Part shown: piece by piece, positions 22,517-30,408 of the stretch
How the letters are laid out: each line of letters begins with the position of its first letter
Position numbering within the stretch: the stretch's first letter is position 1
Assembly (NCBI RefSeq): GCF_002909375.1
Contig: NZ_PPXD01000005.1
Location: forward strand, 355,597 to 419,596
DNA: 64,000 nucleotides
From: Cryobacterium zongtaii
GTDB taxonomy: Bacteria > Actinomycetota > Actinomycetes > Actinomycetales > Microbacteriaceae
Direction: 5' to 3'
Translations under genes and position numbers: made by a program
Notes under the pieces: generated by a model
Databases searched by the model: none
Told to the model about the DNA's origin: nothing
What the model saw: the letters and a program-made list of their open reading frames with translations, nothing else

Positions 22517-22547
22517 TTGTGAAAGTCGTGTTTCACGACTGATTCAC
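22517..22547. promoter_or_regulatory. candidate Lrp-family operator in the divergent promoter
   Basis: Two overlapping dyads lie in the 94-base region between the aldehyde dehydrogenase and lrp genes: AGTCGTG-TTT-CACGACT (22524-22540) and GTGAAA-6-TTTCAC (22519-22536). A third GATTCAC half-site follows. Lrp/AsnC regulators commonly bind such dyads beside their own gene, so control of both flanking genes is likely. This is an inference from position and symmetry. Confidence 0.55.
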
Positions 22548-22570
22548 TTGCCGCATAGCCCCTTCACTGT

Positions 22571-22576
22571 CACAAT
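22571..22576 (+). promoter_or_regulatory. possible -10 element of the Lrp-family gene
   Basis: CACAAT six bases before the ATG at 22583. There is no ribosome-binding sequence. It is a weaker match to TANNNT than the other cases in this window. Confidence 0.25.
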
Positions 22577-22582
22577 CGGGTG

Positions 22583-23065
22583 ATGAGCAGCAATGGACGC
22601 GGCAGTGCGGGTCGGCCCGCGCAACTGGACGATGTGTCCAAGAAGATCATCGAGCAGCTGCAGGTGGACGGCCGGCGGTCCTACGCCGAGATCGGCAAGG
22701 CTGTCGGTCTGAGCGAGGCCGCGGTGCGCCAACGTGTGCAGAAACTCACCGAGGCCGGGGTCATGCAGGTCGTCGCGGTGACCGACCCCATGCAGCTGGG
22801 CTTCTACCGGCAGGCCATGATCGGCATCCGCGCCACCGGAGACACCCGGGTCCTGGCCGATCAGCTCGCCGCGATCGCCGCCGTCGACTACGTCGTGCTC
22901 ACCGCAGGTTCCTTCGACATCCTGGCCGAGGTCGTCTGCGAGAACGACGACGAACTGATCGCCCTGCTCAATTCACAGATCCGCGCGCTTGAGGGGGTCG
23001 CCTCGACCGAGACCTTCGTCTACCTCAAGCTTCACAAACAGTTGTACAACTGGGGAACACGGTAA
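22583..23065 (+). CDS. Lrp/AsnC-family transcriptional regulator
   Basis: A 160-residue regulator with an N-terminal winged helix-turn-helix (LDDVSKKIIEQLQVDGRRS, GLSEAAVRQRVQKL) and a C-terminal RAM effector domain (VDYVVLTAGSFDILAEVVCEN). It probably senses an amino acid or polyamine intermediate. It is divergent from the aldehyde dehydrogenase gene and five bases ahead of the aminotransferase gene, so it likely controls both directions through the dyad at 22517-22547. A GTG one codon upstream could also serve as start. Confidence 0.93.
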   Translation: MSSNGRGSAGRPAQLDDVSKKIIEQLQVDGRRSYAEIGKAVGLSEAAVRQRVQKLTEAGVMQVVAVTDPMQLGFYRQAMIGIRATGDTRVLADQLAAIAAVDYVVLTAGSFDILAEVVCENDDELIALLNSQIRALEGVASTETFVYLKLHKQLYNWGTR

Positions 23066-23070
23066 CCGCG

Positions 23071-24495
23071 ATGACCATCACAGAGCCCACCATCGGCCCG
23101 CGCGTCTACACCGACGCCGAGAACGCCGACCTGCAGCAGAAGGCGAAGGACCACCTCTGGATGCACTTCGCCCGCCAGTCGGTGCTGGAATCCGGTGCCG
23201 GTGTTCCCGTCATCACCAAGGGGCTCGGCCACCACATTTGGGACTCCACCGGCAAGCGCTACATCGACGGCCTGAGCGGGTTGTTCGTGGTGAACGCCGG
23301 TCACGGCCGCAAACGCCTCGCCCAGGCGGCCGCAACGCAGGCCGAGGAACTCGCGTTTTTCCCGCTCTGGTCCTACGCGCACCCGAGCGCCATCGAGCTC
23401 GCCGACAGGCTGGCCGAGCATGCCCCGGGCGACCTCAACCGGGTGTTCTTCTCCACCGGCGGTGGCGAGGCCGTCGAAACCGCGTTCAAGCTGGCCAAGT
23501 ACTACTGGAAGTTGCAGGGCCGGCCCACCAAGCACAAGGTGATCTCCCGTTCGGTCGCCTATCACGGCACCACCCAGGGTGCCCTGGCGATCACGGGTAT
23601 CCCGGCGCTCAAGGAGATGTTCGAGCCGGTCACCCCCGGCGGGTTCAGGGTGCCGAACACCAACTTCTACCGAGCCGATGAGATGGGTTCGGGGCACGGC
23701 GACGACGTGGAAGCGTTCGGCCTGTGGGCGGCGAACCGTATCGAAGAGATGATCCAGTTCGAGGGGCCGGAGACCGTGGCCGCGGTGTTCCTGGAGCCCG
23801 TGCAGAACTCCGGCGGCTGTTTCCCACCGCCGCCGGGCTACTTCAAGCGGGTGCGCGAGATCTGCGACACCTACGACGTGCTGCTGGTGGCCGATGAGGT
23901 CATCACGGCGTTCGGCCGGATCGGCAACATGTTCGCCTCGACGACCTTCGGCATCGAACCGGACATGATCACCTGCGCCAAGGGCATGACCAGCGGGTAC
24001 TCTCCGATCGGCGCGACGATCATCAGCGACCGCATCTACGAACCGTTCAAGCACGGCGACACGGCGTTCTATCACGGCTACACCTTCGGCGGCCATCCGG
24101 TGTCCGCAGCGGTGGCGCTGGCCAACCTCGACATTTTCGAGGAGGAGAAGCTCAACGAGAACGTGCGGGAGAATTCGCCGGTGTTCAGGGCGGAGCTGGA
24201 GAAGCTGCTCGAACTGCCGATCGTGGGTGATGTGCGCGGCGAGGGGTACTTCTTCGGCATCGAGCTGGTCAAGGACAAGGCCACCAAGGAGACCTTCAAC
24301 GACGCGGAGTCCGAGCGGTTGCTGCGCGGATACCTGTCCGGTGCGCTGTTCGAGGCGGGGCTGTACTGCCGGGCGGATGACCGGGGCGACCCGGTCGTGC
24401 AGCTCGCACCGCCGCTGACCATCGGCCCGGCCGAGATCCGCGAGATCGGCGACATTCTGCACGGCGTGCTGTCGGAGGCGCCGAAGCACCTCTAG
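23071..24495 (+). CDS. class III PLP-dependent aminotransferase, putrescine/omega-amino acid type
   Basis: A 474-residue fold-type I enzyme. It resembles putrescine:pyruvate aminotransferases of the SpuC group, which convert putrescine and pyruvate to 4-aminobutanal and alanine. Motifs include FSTGGGEAVETAFKLA, the cofactor Asp in VADEVITAFGRIG and the Schiff-base Lys in CAKGMTSGYSP. It is in an operon with lrp and faces the aldehyde dehydrogenase that would use its product. Beta-alanine or another omega-amino acid is an alternative substrate. Confidence 0.88.
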   Translation: MTITEPTIGPRVYTDAENADLQQKAKDHLWMHFARQSVLESGAGVPVITKGLGHHIWDSTGKRYIDGLSGLFVVNAGHGRKRLAQAAATQAEELAFFPLWSYAHPSAIELADRLAEHAPGDLNRVFFSTGGGEAVETAFKLAKYYWKLQGRPTKHKVISRSVAYHGTTQGALAITGIPALKEMFEPVTPGGFRVPNTNFYRADEMGSGHGDDVEAFGLWAANRIEEMIQFEGPETVAAVFLEPVQNSGGCFPPPPGYFKRVREICDTYDVLLVADEVITAFGRIGNMFASTTFGIEPDMITCAKGMTSGYSPIGATIISDRIYEPFKHGDTAFYHGYTFGGHPVSAAVALANLDIFEEEKLNENVRENSPVFRAELEKLLELPIVGDVRGEGYFFGIELVKDKATKETFNDAESERLLRGYLSGALFEAGLYCRADDRGDPVVQLAPPLTIGPAEIREIGDILHGVLSEAPKHL

Positions 24496-24524
24496 CCGGT
24501 CGCTCGGCCCGGTGCTAGCGTGAA

Positions 24525-24986
24525 ATGGTGACTCCGCAGGAACTTGAGATTCTCGCCTGCCTGCGCCGGGCCCGGGACCTGATCGATCGGGAGTACGCGA
24601 ACCCGCTCGACGTCCCCACCATGGCGCGCCGGGCGCTGATGTCGCCCGCGCACTTTTCCCGCCGGTTCCGGGCGGCGTACGGCGAGACGCCGTACAGCTA
24701 CCTGATGACCCGCCGGATCGAGCGGGCGATGGCGTTGCTCCGCGGTGGCGCGAGCGTCACGGATGCCTGCATGAGGGTCGGCTGTACGTCGCTGGGCTCG
24801 TTCAGCACCCGGTTCGCCGAGATCGTCGGCGAGGCTCCGAGCGCCTATCGGGCGCGCACGCACGCGTCCGTGACGGCCATGCCGGCCTGTGTCGCCCAGA
24901 CTCACACCCGCCCGGTTCGGCGCCCGCCGGGCACTGCCCGCGAATCGAGCAGGATCCAAGAAGCGCACGGGACGGTAGCGGCCTAG
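24525..24986 (+). CDS. AraC-family transcriptional regulator
   Basis: A 153-residue single-domain AraC/XylS-type DNA-binding protein. The two helix-turn-helix motifs are visible (DVPTMARRALMSPAHFSRRFR and VTDACMRVGCTSLGSFSTRF). There is no ligand-binding domain; the last 45 residues are low-complexity. TAGCGT at 24516-24521 lies six bases before a GTG at 24528, so a leaderless start at 24528 is as likely as the ATG used here. The VOC gene follows after nine bases, a common AraC-VOC pairing. Confidence 0.88.
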   Translation: MVTPQELEILACLRRARDLIDREYANPLDVPTMARRALMSPAHFSRRFRAAYGETPYSYLMTRRIERAMALLRGGASVTDACMRVGCTSLGSFSTRFAEIVGEAPSAYRARTHASVTAMPACVAQTHTRPVRRPPGTARESSRIQEAHGTVAA

Positions 24987-24989
24987 ATT
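24984..24989 (+). promoter_or_regulatory. -10 element of the VOC gene (leaderless)
   Basis: TAGATT six bases before the ATG, overlapping the stop codon of the AraC gene. No Shine-Dalgarno sequence is present, so the VOC gene may have its own leaderless promoter. Confidence 0.45.
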
Positions 24990-24995
24990 CGTCGC

Positions 24996-25412
24996 ATGAC
25001 AACGACAATCTCACTCCAGTACTGCAACATCACCGTCAACGATGTCGACGAGGCGATCGCGTTCTATCGGGACGCGCTCGGGCTCGAGGTGCGCAGCGAC
25101 GTGCCGTCCGGAAAATTCCGCTGGGTCACGCTCGGCAGCGATGCCCAGCCCGGTCTCGAGATCGTGCTGTCGGAGCCGCACGCCGGCCGGTCGCCGGCCG
25201 ACGGCGATGCGCTCCAGGAGCTGCTCACCAAGGGGGTCCTGCCGATGCTCGTGTTCCGCTCGGACGACGTCGACGCGACGTTCGAGACCGTGCGTGCGTC
25301 CGGCGCCGAGGTGCTCCAGGAGCCCACCGACCAGCCCTGGGGCCCACGCGATTGCGCCTTCCGGGATCCGTCCGGAAACATCGTGCGCATCGCGCAGGCC
25401 CCGGCTGCCTAG
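24996..25412 (+). CDS. VOC/glyoxalase-fold protein
   Basis: A 138-residue vicinal-oxygen-chelate protein with two beta-alpha-beta-beta-beta modules (YCNITVNDVDEAIAFYRDAL at the start, DDVDATFETVRASGAEVLQ in the second half) and the end motif RDPSGNIVRIAQ. The fold covers glyoxalases, dioxygenases and antibiotic-binding proteins, so the reaction is not predictable. It is downstream of an AraC regulator that probably controls it. Confidence 0.9.
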   Translation: MTTTISLQYCNITVNDVDEAIAFYRDALGLEVRSDVPSGKFRWVTLGSDAQPGLEIVLSEPHAGRSPADGDALQELLTKGVLPMLVFRSDDVDATFETVRASGAEVLQEPTDQPWGPRDCAFRDPSGNIVRIAQAPAA

Positions 25413-25434
25413 CCCTCGAGGAGACTCGGCCAGA

Positions 25435-26361
25435 ATGGTGACCATGATCTGGCCGCCACTTCGAGCACACCCGAGACGTTGCCCCATGACGAGTCTGGAG
25501 TGGCGCACTTTGTGGCAGATTTCACAAAGCAAGCCGATTTTCACTCTGATCGAGGGCGCTCCCGTCATCTGGTTTTACAGCCAGTGGGACGGGATCCCCG
25601 GAAACAACAGCGCTGCGGGAGCTCTTCTCAACGGGGGAATGGTGAGGTTGTCCTCGTTCGAGCCCGGCCAAGCAAGCTCACATTCACGCTTTCCCGGCGC
25701 TCGACCAGTGATTCTCACGGCCCGAGGACGGCGCGCTCTGAACTCCTCCGTCGCAGCAGAGCACCGGCCGCCTCCTCAACTCGCGCCACTGAGCACCCGT
25801 TCCTTGTTCGATCGCCAAAGCCCCGCCTGGCTCGAGCACCACATCGCGGGAGATTGGTTTCACGCGGAAAGTTATTGCCGCCAATTGTGGCTTCTCGATC
25901 TGGACGGTCCGGCAGTGCGGAGACGAGACACGGCGTGGAACGATCAGGGGGTCTCGCGAGACCTGCAGAACGAGAGCTACCGGGTACCGAGCTCGCGCCA
26001 AGCGCTCGTCTATGTTCCCGACTTCGTCGATCGCGGATACGCGCAGCAGAGAGAGGACGGGGCTGTCATCACTCAGGCGGGCCGGGATGTGCTCGCGACA
26101 CGTCCTGACCTGACCGTGGTGTTCGAGGCGGAACGGCGTGTCCGCCAGGCGCATCTCCTCCGCTCAGGCACGGCCGAGGAGCAGACGCTACACAACGTCG
26201 GGTCCAATGAAGGCCTCTACGTCTGCGTGTGCGGCTGGTTCCTGATCTATAAGAACCCCTTGTCGCGAAAATGGGCTGACGAGTTCCCCGCAGCCGAGCA
26301 CTTGAGCCGTCTCACCGACACTGAAGTTCTCACAATCGTGAGAGACCGAGAACGCCTATAG
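25435..26361 (+). CDS. orphan hypothetical protein with two winged-helix-like segments
   Basis: A protein of 308 residues from this start, or 291 from ATG 25486. I do not recognise the family. Two segments end in the wing-like signature of winged helices: PVILTARGRRAL near residue 100 and AVITQAGRDVL near residue 215. A Cys pair (CVCGW) lies near the C-terminus. Base and codon use are visibly less GC-rich than the neighbours, which suggests recent acquisition. The stop overlaps that of the convergent DUF4192 gene. GAGGAG lies 11 bases before the chosen ATG. Confidence 0.6.
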   Translation: MVTMIWPPLRAHPRRCPMTSLEWRTLWQISQSKPIFTLIEGAPVIWFYSQWDGIPGNNSAAGALLNGGMVRLSSFEPGQASSHSRFPGARPVILTARGRRALNSSVAAEHRPPPQLAPLSTRSLFDRQSPAWLEHHIAGDWFHAESYCRQLWLLDLDGPAVRRRDTAWNDQGVSRDLQNESYRVPSSRQALVYVPDFVDRGYAQQREDGAVITQAGRDVLATRPDLTVVFEAERRVRQAHLLRSGTAEEQTLHNVGSNEGLYVCVCGWFLIYKNPLSRKWADEFPAAEHLSRLTDTEVLTIVRDRERL

Positions 26362-27585
26362 AGCTCTCTCGTCGGGCACCTCGAAGGCCCACTCCGGCAG
26401 GTGGCCGCTGCCGATCAGCTGCAACAGCAGCCGTGCCATGCCGTACTCGCCGTCGATGTCCAGGGCCGTGTCGATGTAGATTCCCGCGGCCGACCCGTGG
26501 CCCAGCGTCCAGCTCAGCCAGGCCAGCATGCACAGCGGCGCCGGCCTGGCCGACCGGGGTGCCATCGCCACGAGCAGCTTGAGCAGCCGGATGCCCCGGC
26601 TGACCCGTTCCGGGTCCGGCCGGTCCCGACTGAGGCCGAGCATCAGGTCCCCGGTCGTCGGCGAGTCTTCCTGCAGGGCCCGGCCGGCCGCCATGTCGGC
26701 CTCGACGACGTCGTCCATGCTCAGGCCCGTCTCCCGCTGCCGTCTGGCGTAGTGCCGGTTCAGCGCCAGGCTGCGGTGGCCCTCGGCCTCGCCGAAGGCG
26801 AACTGCAGCATCATCTGGTCGCGGGTGGCCGGACCCTGAATCAGGAAGAGCAGCGCGGCTGCCTCGTCGATGCTGAGCTCGGCGGGGTTCACGCCCAGCG
26901 CGGATTCCGCGGTGCCGACAGGGTCGAGCATGTCGCCGACCATCTCGATCAGCTCAGGGACCGGCCCCAGGTCGGGGCCGAGCCGTTGGTAGCGGGCCAG
27001 GCGCCTGGCGCAGCGTTCCCGGGTGGCGAGGTCCACCCTGGGCAACTCGGCGCCGGTGTGCAACCGGCCCAGTTCACGGCGGGCGTCGCCTGGGATTCCC
27101 TCGCTGACGCTGGAGTCCTCGATTTCGCGGAGCGGATGCCGCAGCGGTTGCTGGCGTGGCCGGCCACGGTCAGGTGCGGCGTCCAGGTAGGAGGCCCAGC
27201 CATCCGCGGCCACGCACAGGGCGTCGCGCACCAGGAAGCCGGCCTGGCCGGCGCGGGTGAGGATCGCCCGCAGGAACGCGCCCTGCGGCAGGTCGGCCAC
27301 GTCGGTCGCCGGGGCGTCGCCGATCGACTCGTCGGTGTAGCTCACCGGTACGAGGGCGTCAACGCCGGGAATCTTGCACAGGGTGCCGAGCAGGGCGCCG
27401 GCGATGCGTCGGAGTTCCTGCGGACCGGCGTCGGGGCTGGGGAGGTTGAACCGCAGCGCACCGCAGGTGCGGTTGCCGCGGAACGCGACGAGCACCAGGC
27501 TTTGGGCGGGGTGGAAGCCCACAAGTTGGGGCACGAGGGCGAGGAAATCCTGGGGAGTCGGGGTCTTCACGATTGTCTTCTGCAT
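26356..27585 (-). CDS. DUF4192 family protein
   Basis: A 409-residue actinobacterial protein of unknown function. It is identified by its start (QDFLALVPQLVGFHPAQSLVLVAF) and by the C-terminal region with helical, TPR-like character. No catalytic motif is apparent and no signal peptide is seen. The start at 27585 follows the conserved beginning; 28 upstream residues are rejected. It stands alone on the minus strand. Confidence 0.85.
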   Translation of the reverse strand: MQKTIVKTPTPQDFLALVPQLVGFHPAQSLVLVAFRGNRTCGALRFNLPSPDAGPQELRRIAGALLGTLCKIPGVDALVPVSYTDESIGDAPATDVADLPQGAFLRAILTRAGQAGFLVRDALCVAADGWASYLDAAPDRGRPRQQPLRHPLREIEDSSVSEGIPGDARRELGRLHTGAELPRVDLATRERCARRLARYQRLGPDLGPVPELIEMVGDMLDPVGTAESALGVNPAELSIDEAAALLFLIQGPATRDQMMLQFAFGEAEGHRSLALNRHYARRQRETGLSMDDVVEADMAAGRALQEDSPTTGDLMLGLSRDRPDPERVSRGIRLLKLLVAMAPRSARPAPLCMLAWLSWTLGHGSAAGIYIDTALDIDGEYGMARLLLQLIGSGHLPEWAFEVPDERAL

Positions 27586-27718
27586 GCATCGACGGTGCGC
27601 CGGATCCGGCCAGGGCGACCGGACGCCGGCTGACCTGTGCAGAAACTGCCGGGCCGGTGGCCTGTGCACTACTCGGTCGGCGGGGTGGGGCCGGGTGCGG
27701 CTGATAATCTCAAAACAA

Positions 27719-28363
27719 ATGAATCAGATCAATACGACGTATCCGGAGGCCCCCGCGGTCTCCGCGACAGCACCCGCCGCACCCGTGTCCGCAGCCCCCG
27801 CAGCCCCGTCCCACGGCCCCCTCGCCGATCCCGGCGCCCTCGGCCTGGGCGCGTTCGCGCTCACGACCTTCGTGCTCAGCATGTCCAACACCGGAATCGT
27901 TCCCTCCAGCGTCGCCGTCCTCGGCCTCGCGCTGTTCTACGGCGGCATCGCCCAGGTCATTGCCGGCATCTGGGAGCTGCGCAACGGAAACACCTTCGGC
28001 GCCACGGCGTTCACCTCGTTCGGTGCGTTCTGGCTGGCGTTCTGGTACCTGGAGAGCACCGGCGGCAACGTCGAGGCCGGCGCCGCCGGCATGGGCACCT
28101 TCCTGCTGGCCTGGGCGATCTTCACGCTCTACATGACCGTGGCCGCCAAGAAGACCAACGGCTCGATCTTCATCGTCTTCGTCGCCCTCTCGATCACCTT
28201 CGTGCTGCTGGCCATCGGCGCGTACACCGGGATCACCGCGATCCACCAGCTCGGCGGCTGGTTCGGCATCCTCACCGCACTGCTGGCCTGGTACGGCTCG
28301 TTCGCCGTGGTCTACAACTCCACCGCCGGCCGCGCCGTCCTCCCCGTCTGGCCCGCCAAGTAA
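27719..28363 (+). CDS. satP: acetate/succinate transporter of the AceTr (GPR1/FUN34/YaaH) family
   Basis: A 214-residue membrane protein with a Pro/Ala-rich N-terminal tail of about 35 residues and six hydrophobic segments. The family catalyses uptake of acetate or succinate. The signature NPAPLGL is represented by DPGALGL. GGIAQVIAGIWELRNGNTFGAT is the conserved second segment. No ribosome site precedes the ATG; GATAAT lies ten bases upstream, so the leader is very short. The gene ends at a bidirectional hairpin. Transport substrate is inferred from family only. Confidence 0.88.
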   Translation: MNQINTTYPEAPAVSATAPAAPVSAAPAAPSHGPLADPGALGLGAFALTTFVLSMSNTGIVPSSVAVLGLALFYGGIAQVIAGIWELRNGNTFGATAFTSFGAFWLAFWYLESTGGNVEAGAAGMGTFLLAWAIFTLYMTVAAKKTNGSIFIVFVALSITFVLLAIGAYTGITAIHQLGGWFGILTALLAWYGSFAVVYNSTAGRAVLPVWPAK

Positions 28364-28379
28364 CCCACTCCCTCCCCCT

Positions 28380-28440
28380 CGCGAACTGTGAGAAAAGCCC
28401 CAGAAACTCGACGTTTCTGGGGCTTTTCTCACAGTTCGCG
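28380..28440. terminator. perfect 28-bp inverted repeat, bidirectional terminator
   Basis: The left arm 28380-28407 pairs perfectly with 28413-28440 around the five-base loop TCGAC. Outer sequence is CGCGAACTGTGAG and the inner arm contains AAAAGCCCCAG. It lies between convergent genes, 16 bases after satP and nine before the exporter stop. Each strand has a short T-run inside the arm (CTTTTC). A related, degenerate copy lies at 45722-45784, so it may also be a mobile repeat. Confidence 0.8.
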
Positions 28441-28449
28441 GGGCCGGGG

Positions 28450-30408
28450 CTACTCGATGGCTGCTGCGAATTGGGAGTCGTAGAGGGACCTGTATGCGCC
28501 GTCGGCTTCGAGCAGCTCGGCGTGGCTGCCCTGCTCCACGATCTGGCCCGCCTCCATCACCAGGATCAGGTCGGCGTCGCGGATGGTCGACAGTCGGTGC
28601 GCGATCACGAAGCTGGTGCGATCGGCGCGGAGTGCCTTCATGGCGTGCTGCACGAGCACCTCGGTGCGGGTGTCGACGGAGCTGGTGGCCTCGTCGAGGA
28701 TCAGCACGCTGGGCCGGGCCAGGAACGCCCGCGCGATGGTGAGCAGCTGCTTCTCCCCGGCGCTGACGTTGCCGCCCTCGTCATCGAGCACGGTGTCGTA
28801 GCCGTCCGGCAGCGAGTGCACGAACCTGTCCACGTAGGTGGCCGTCGCGGCCTCGAGGATCTGCTCCTCGGTGGCGTCCGGCCGGCCGTAGGCGATGTTG
28901 TCGCGGATGCTGCCGCCGAACAGCCAGGTGTCCTGCAGCACCATGCCCATCCGGCCGCGCAGGTCGTTGCGGGTCATCCCGGCGATATCCACACCGTCCA
29001 GGGTGATCCGGCCCCCGTCGAGCTCGTAGAAGCGCATCATCAGGTTCACCAGGGTGGTCTTGCCGGCGCCGGTCGGGCCCACGATCGCCACGGTCTGGCC
29101 GGGTTCGGCCACCAGGTTCAGGCCCTGGATGAGCGGCTTGTCGGCGCTGTAGCTGAACGACACGTCCTCGAACACCAGTCGCCCGCGGGTCTCCGCGGGC
29201 GTCTCGGCCGGGTCGGCGTCCGGGGTCTGCTCGTCGGCATCCAGCAGCTCGAAGACCCGCTCGGCGCTGGCGACGCCGGACTGCAGCAGGTTGGCCATCG
29301 AGCCCAGCTGCGCCAGCGGCTGGGTGAACTGCCGGGAGTACTGGATGAACGCCTGCACGTCACCGAGCTGCATGGCCCCCGACGCCACCTGTAGGCCACC
29401 GACGACGGCGATGGCCACGTAGACCAGGTTGCCGATGAAGGTCATGGCGGGCATGATCATGCCGCTGACGAACTGGGCGCCGAAGCTGGCCTCGTAGAGT
29501 TCGTCGTTCTTCGCGGCGAAGCGCTGCTCCACCTCCTTCTGCCGGCCGAAGACCTTGACCAGGGCGTGCCCGGAGAAGGTCTCCTCGATCTGGCCGTTGA
29601 GCTCCCCGGTGTGGGCCCACTGCGCCACGAAGAGCCTCTGCGACCGCTTGGCGATCAGCACCGTGGTGACCAGGGTCAGCGGCACGGTGACCAGCGCAAT
29701 CACGGCGAGCAGCGGCGAGAGAAGCAGCATCATCACGATCACGCCGATGACGGTGAGCAGTGACGTGACTACCTGGCTGAGCGACTGTTGCAGGCTCTGC
29801 GAGATGTTGTCGACGTCGTTGGTCACCCGGCTGAGCAGCTCACCGCGCTTGACGGTGTCGAAGTAGCCCAACGGCAGCCGGTTGATCTTGGCCTCGATTT
29901 CCTCGCGCAGCCTGAACACCGTGCGCTGCACGACGGCGTTGAGCACCAGCGCCTGCAGCCAGCTGAACACCGACGCGAGGATGTAGAGCGCCAGCACCCA
30001 GAACAACACGGCAGACAGGGCCGCGAAGTCGATGCCGAGGCCGGGGGTGAGGGTCATGGCGCTGAGCATGTCGGCCTGCGCGGTGTCGCCGGATGCGCGC
30101 AGTCCGGCGATCACCTCGGCCTGAGTGGCCCCGGCCGGCAGGGCCTTGCTCACGACGCCGGAGAAGATCAGGTTGGTGCCCTCGCCGAGCAGTCGGGGGC
30201 CGATCACCGAGAATGTGACGCTGATCACGGCGAGCGCCAGCACCAGCACCAGCCACACCCGCTCGGGGCGGAGCGTGCCGATCAGGCGTTTGGCGCTCGG
30301 CCCGAAGTTCATCGCCTTCTCGGCCGGCATGTTCATGCCGCCGAACGGGCCGCCGCCCCGCGGTGGGCGTGCCGGTACCTTGTCGTCGGCGGTTTCGGTG
30401 TCGCTCAT
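28450..30408 (-). CDS. heterodimeric ABC exporter subunit with intact ATP site
   Basis: A 652-residue half-transporter: a Gly/Pro-rich N-terminal tail, six membrane segments at about residues 50-350, and a nucleotide-binding domain with Walker A GPTGAGKTT, an unusual signature VSAGEKQ, Walker B LILDEATSSVD (catalytic Glu present) and H-loop IAHRLST. It pairs with the product of the upstream gene, whose stop overlaps this start (ATGA). Such pairs export drugs, lipids or peptides; the substrate is unknown. Confidence 0.92.
   Translation of the reverse strand: MSDTETADDKVPARPPRGGGPFGGMNMPAEKAMNFGPSAKRLIGTLRPERVWLVLVLALAVISVTFSVIGPRLLGEGTNLIFSGVVSKALPAGATQAEVIAGLRASGDTAQADMLSAMTLTPGLGIDFAALSAVLFWVLALYILASVFSWLQALVLNAVVQRTVFRLREEIEAKINRLPLGYFDTVKRGELLSRVTNDVDNISQSLQQSLSQVVTSLLTVIGVIVMMLLLSPLLAVIALVTVPLTLVTTVLIAKRSQRLFVAQWAHTGELNGQIEETFSGHALVKVFGRQKEVEQRFAAKNDELYEASFGAQFVSGMIMPAMTFIGNLVYVAIAVVGGLQVASGAMQLGDVQAFIQYSRQFTQPLAQLGSMANLLQSGVASAERVFELLDADEQTPDADPAETPAETRGRLVFEDVSFSYSADKPLIQGLNLVAEPGQTVAIVGPTGAGKTTLVNLMMRFYELDGGRITLDGVDIAGMTRNDLRGRMGMVLQDTWLFGGSIRDNIAYGRPDATEEQILEAATATYVDRFVHSLPDGYDTVLDDEGGNVSAGEKQLLTIARAFLARPSVLILDEATSSVDTRTEVLVQHAMKALRADRTSFVIAHRLSTIRDADLILVMEAGQIVEQGSHAELLEADGAYRSLYDSQFAAAIE

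Noticed and set aside
23032..24489. 485-codon open frame on the minus strand opposite the aminotransferase
   Set aside because: The aminotransferase on the plus strand has all family motifs; the antisense frame is a GC-codon artefact.
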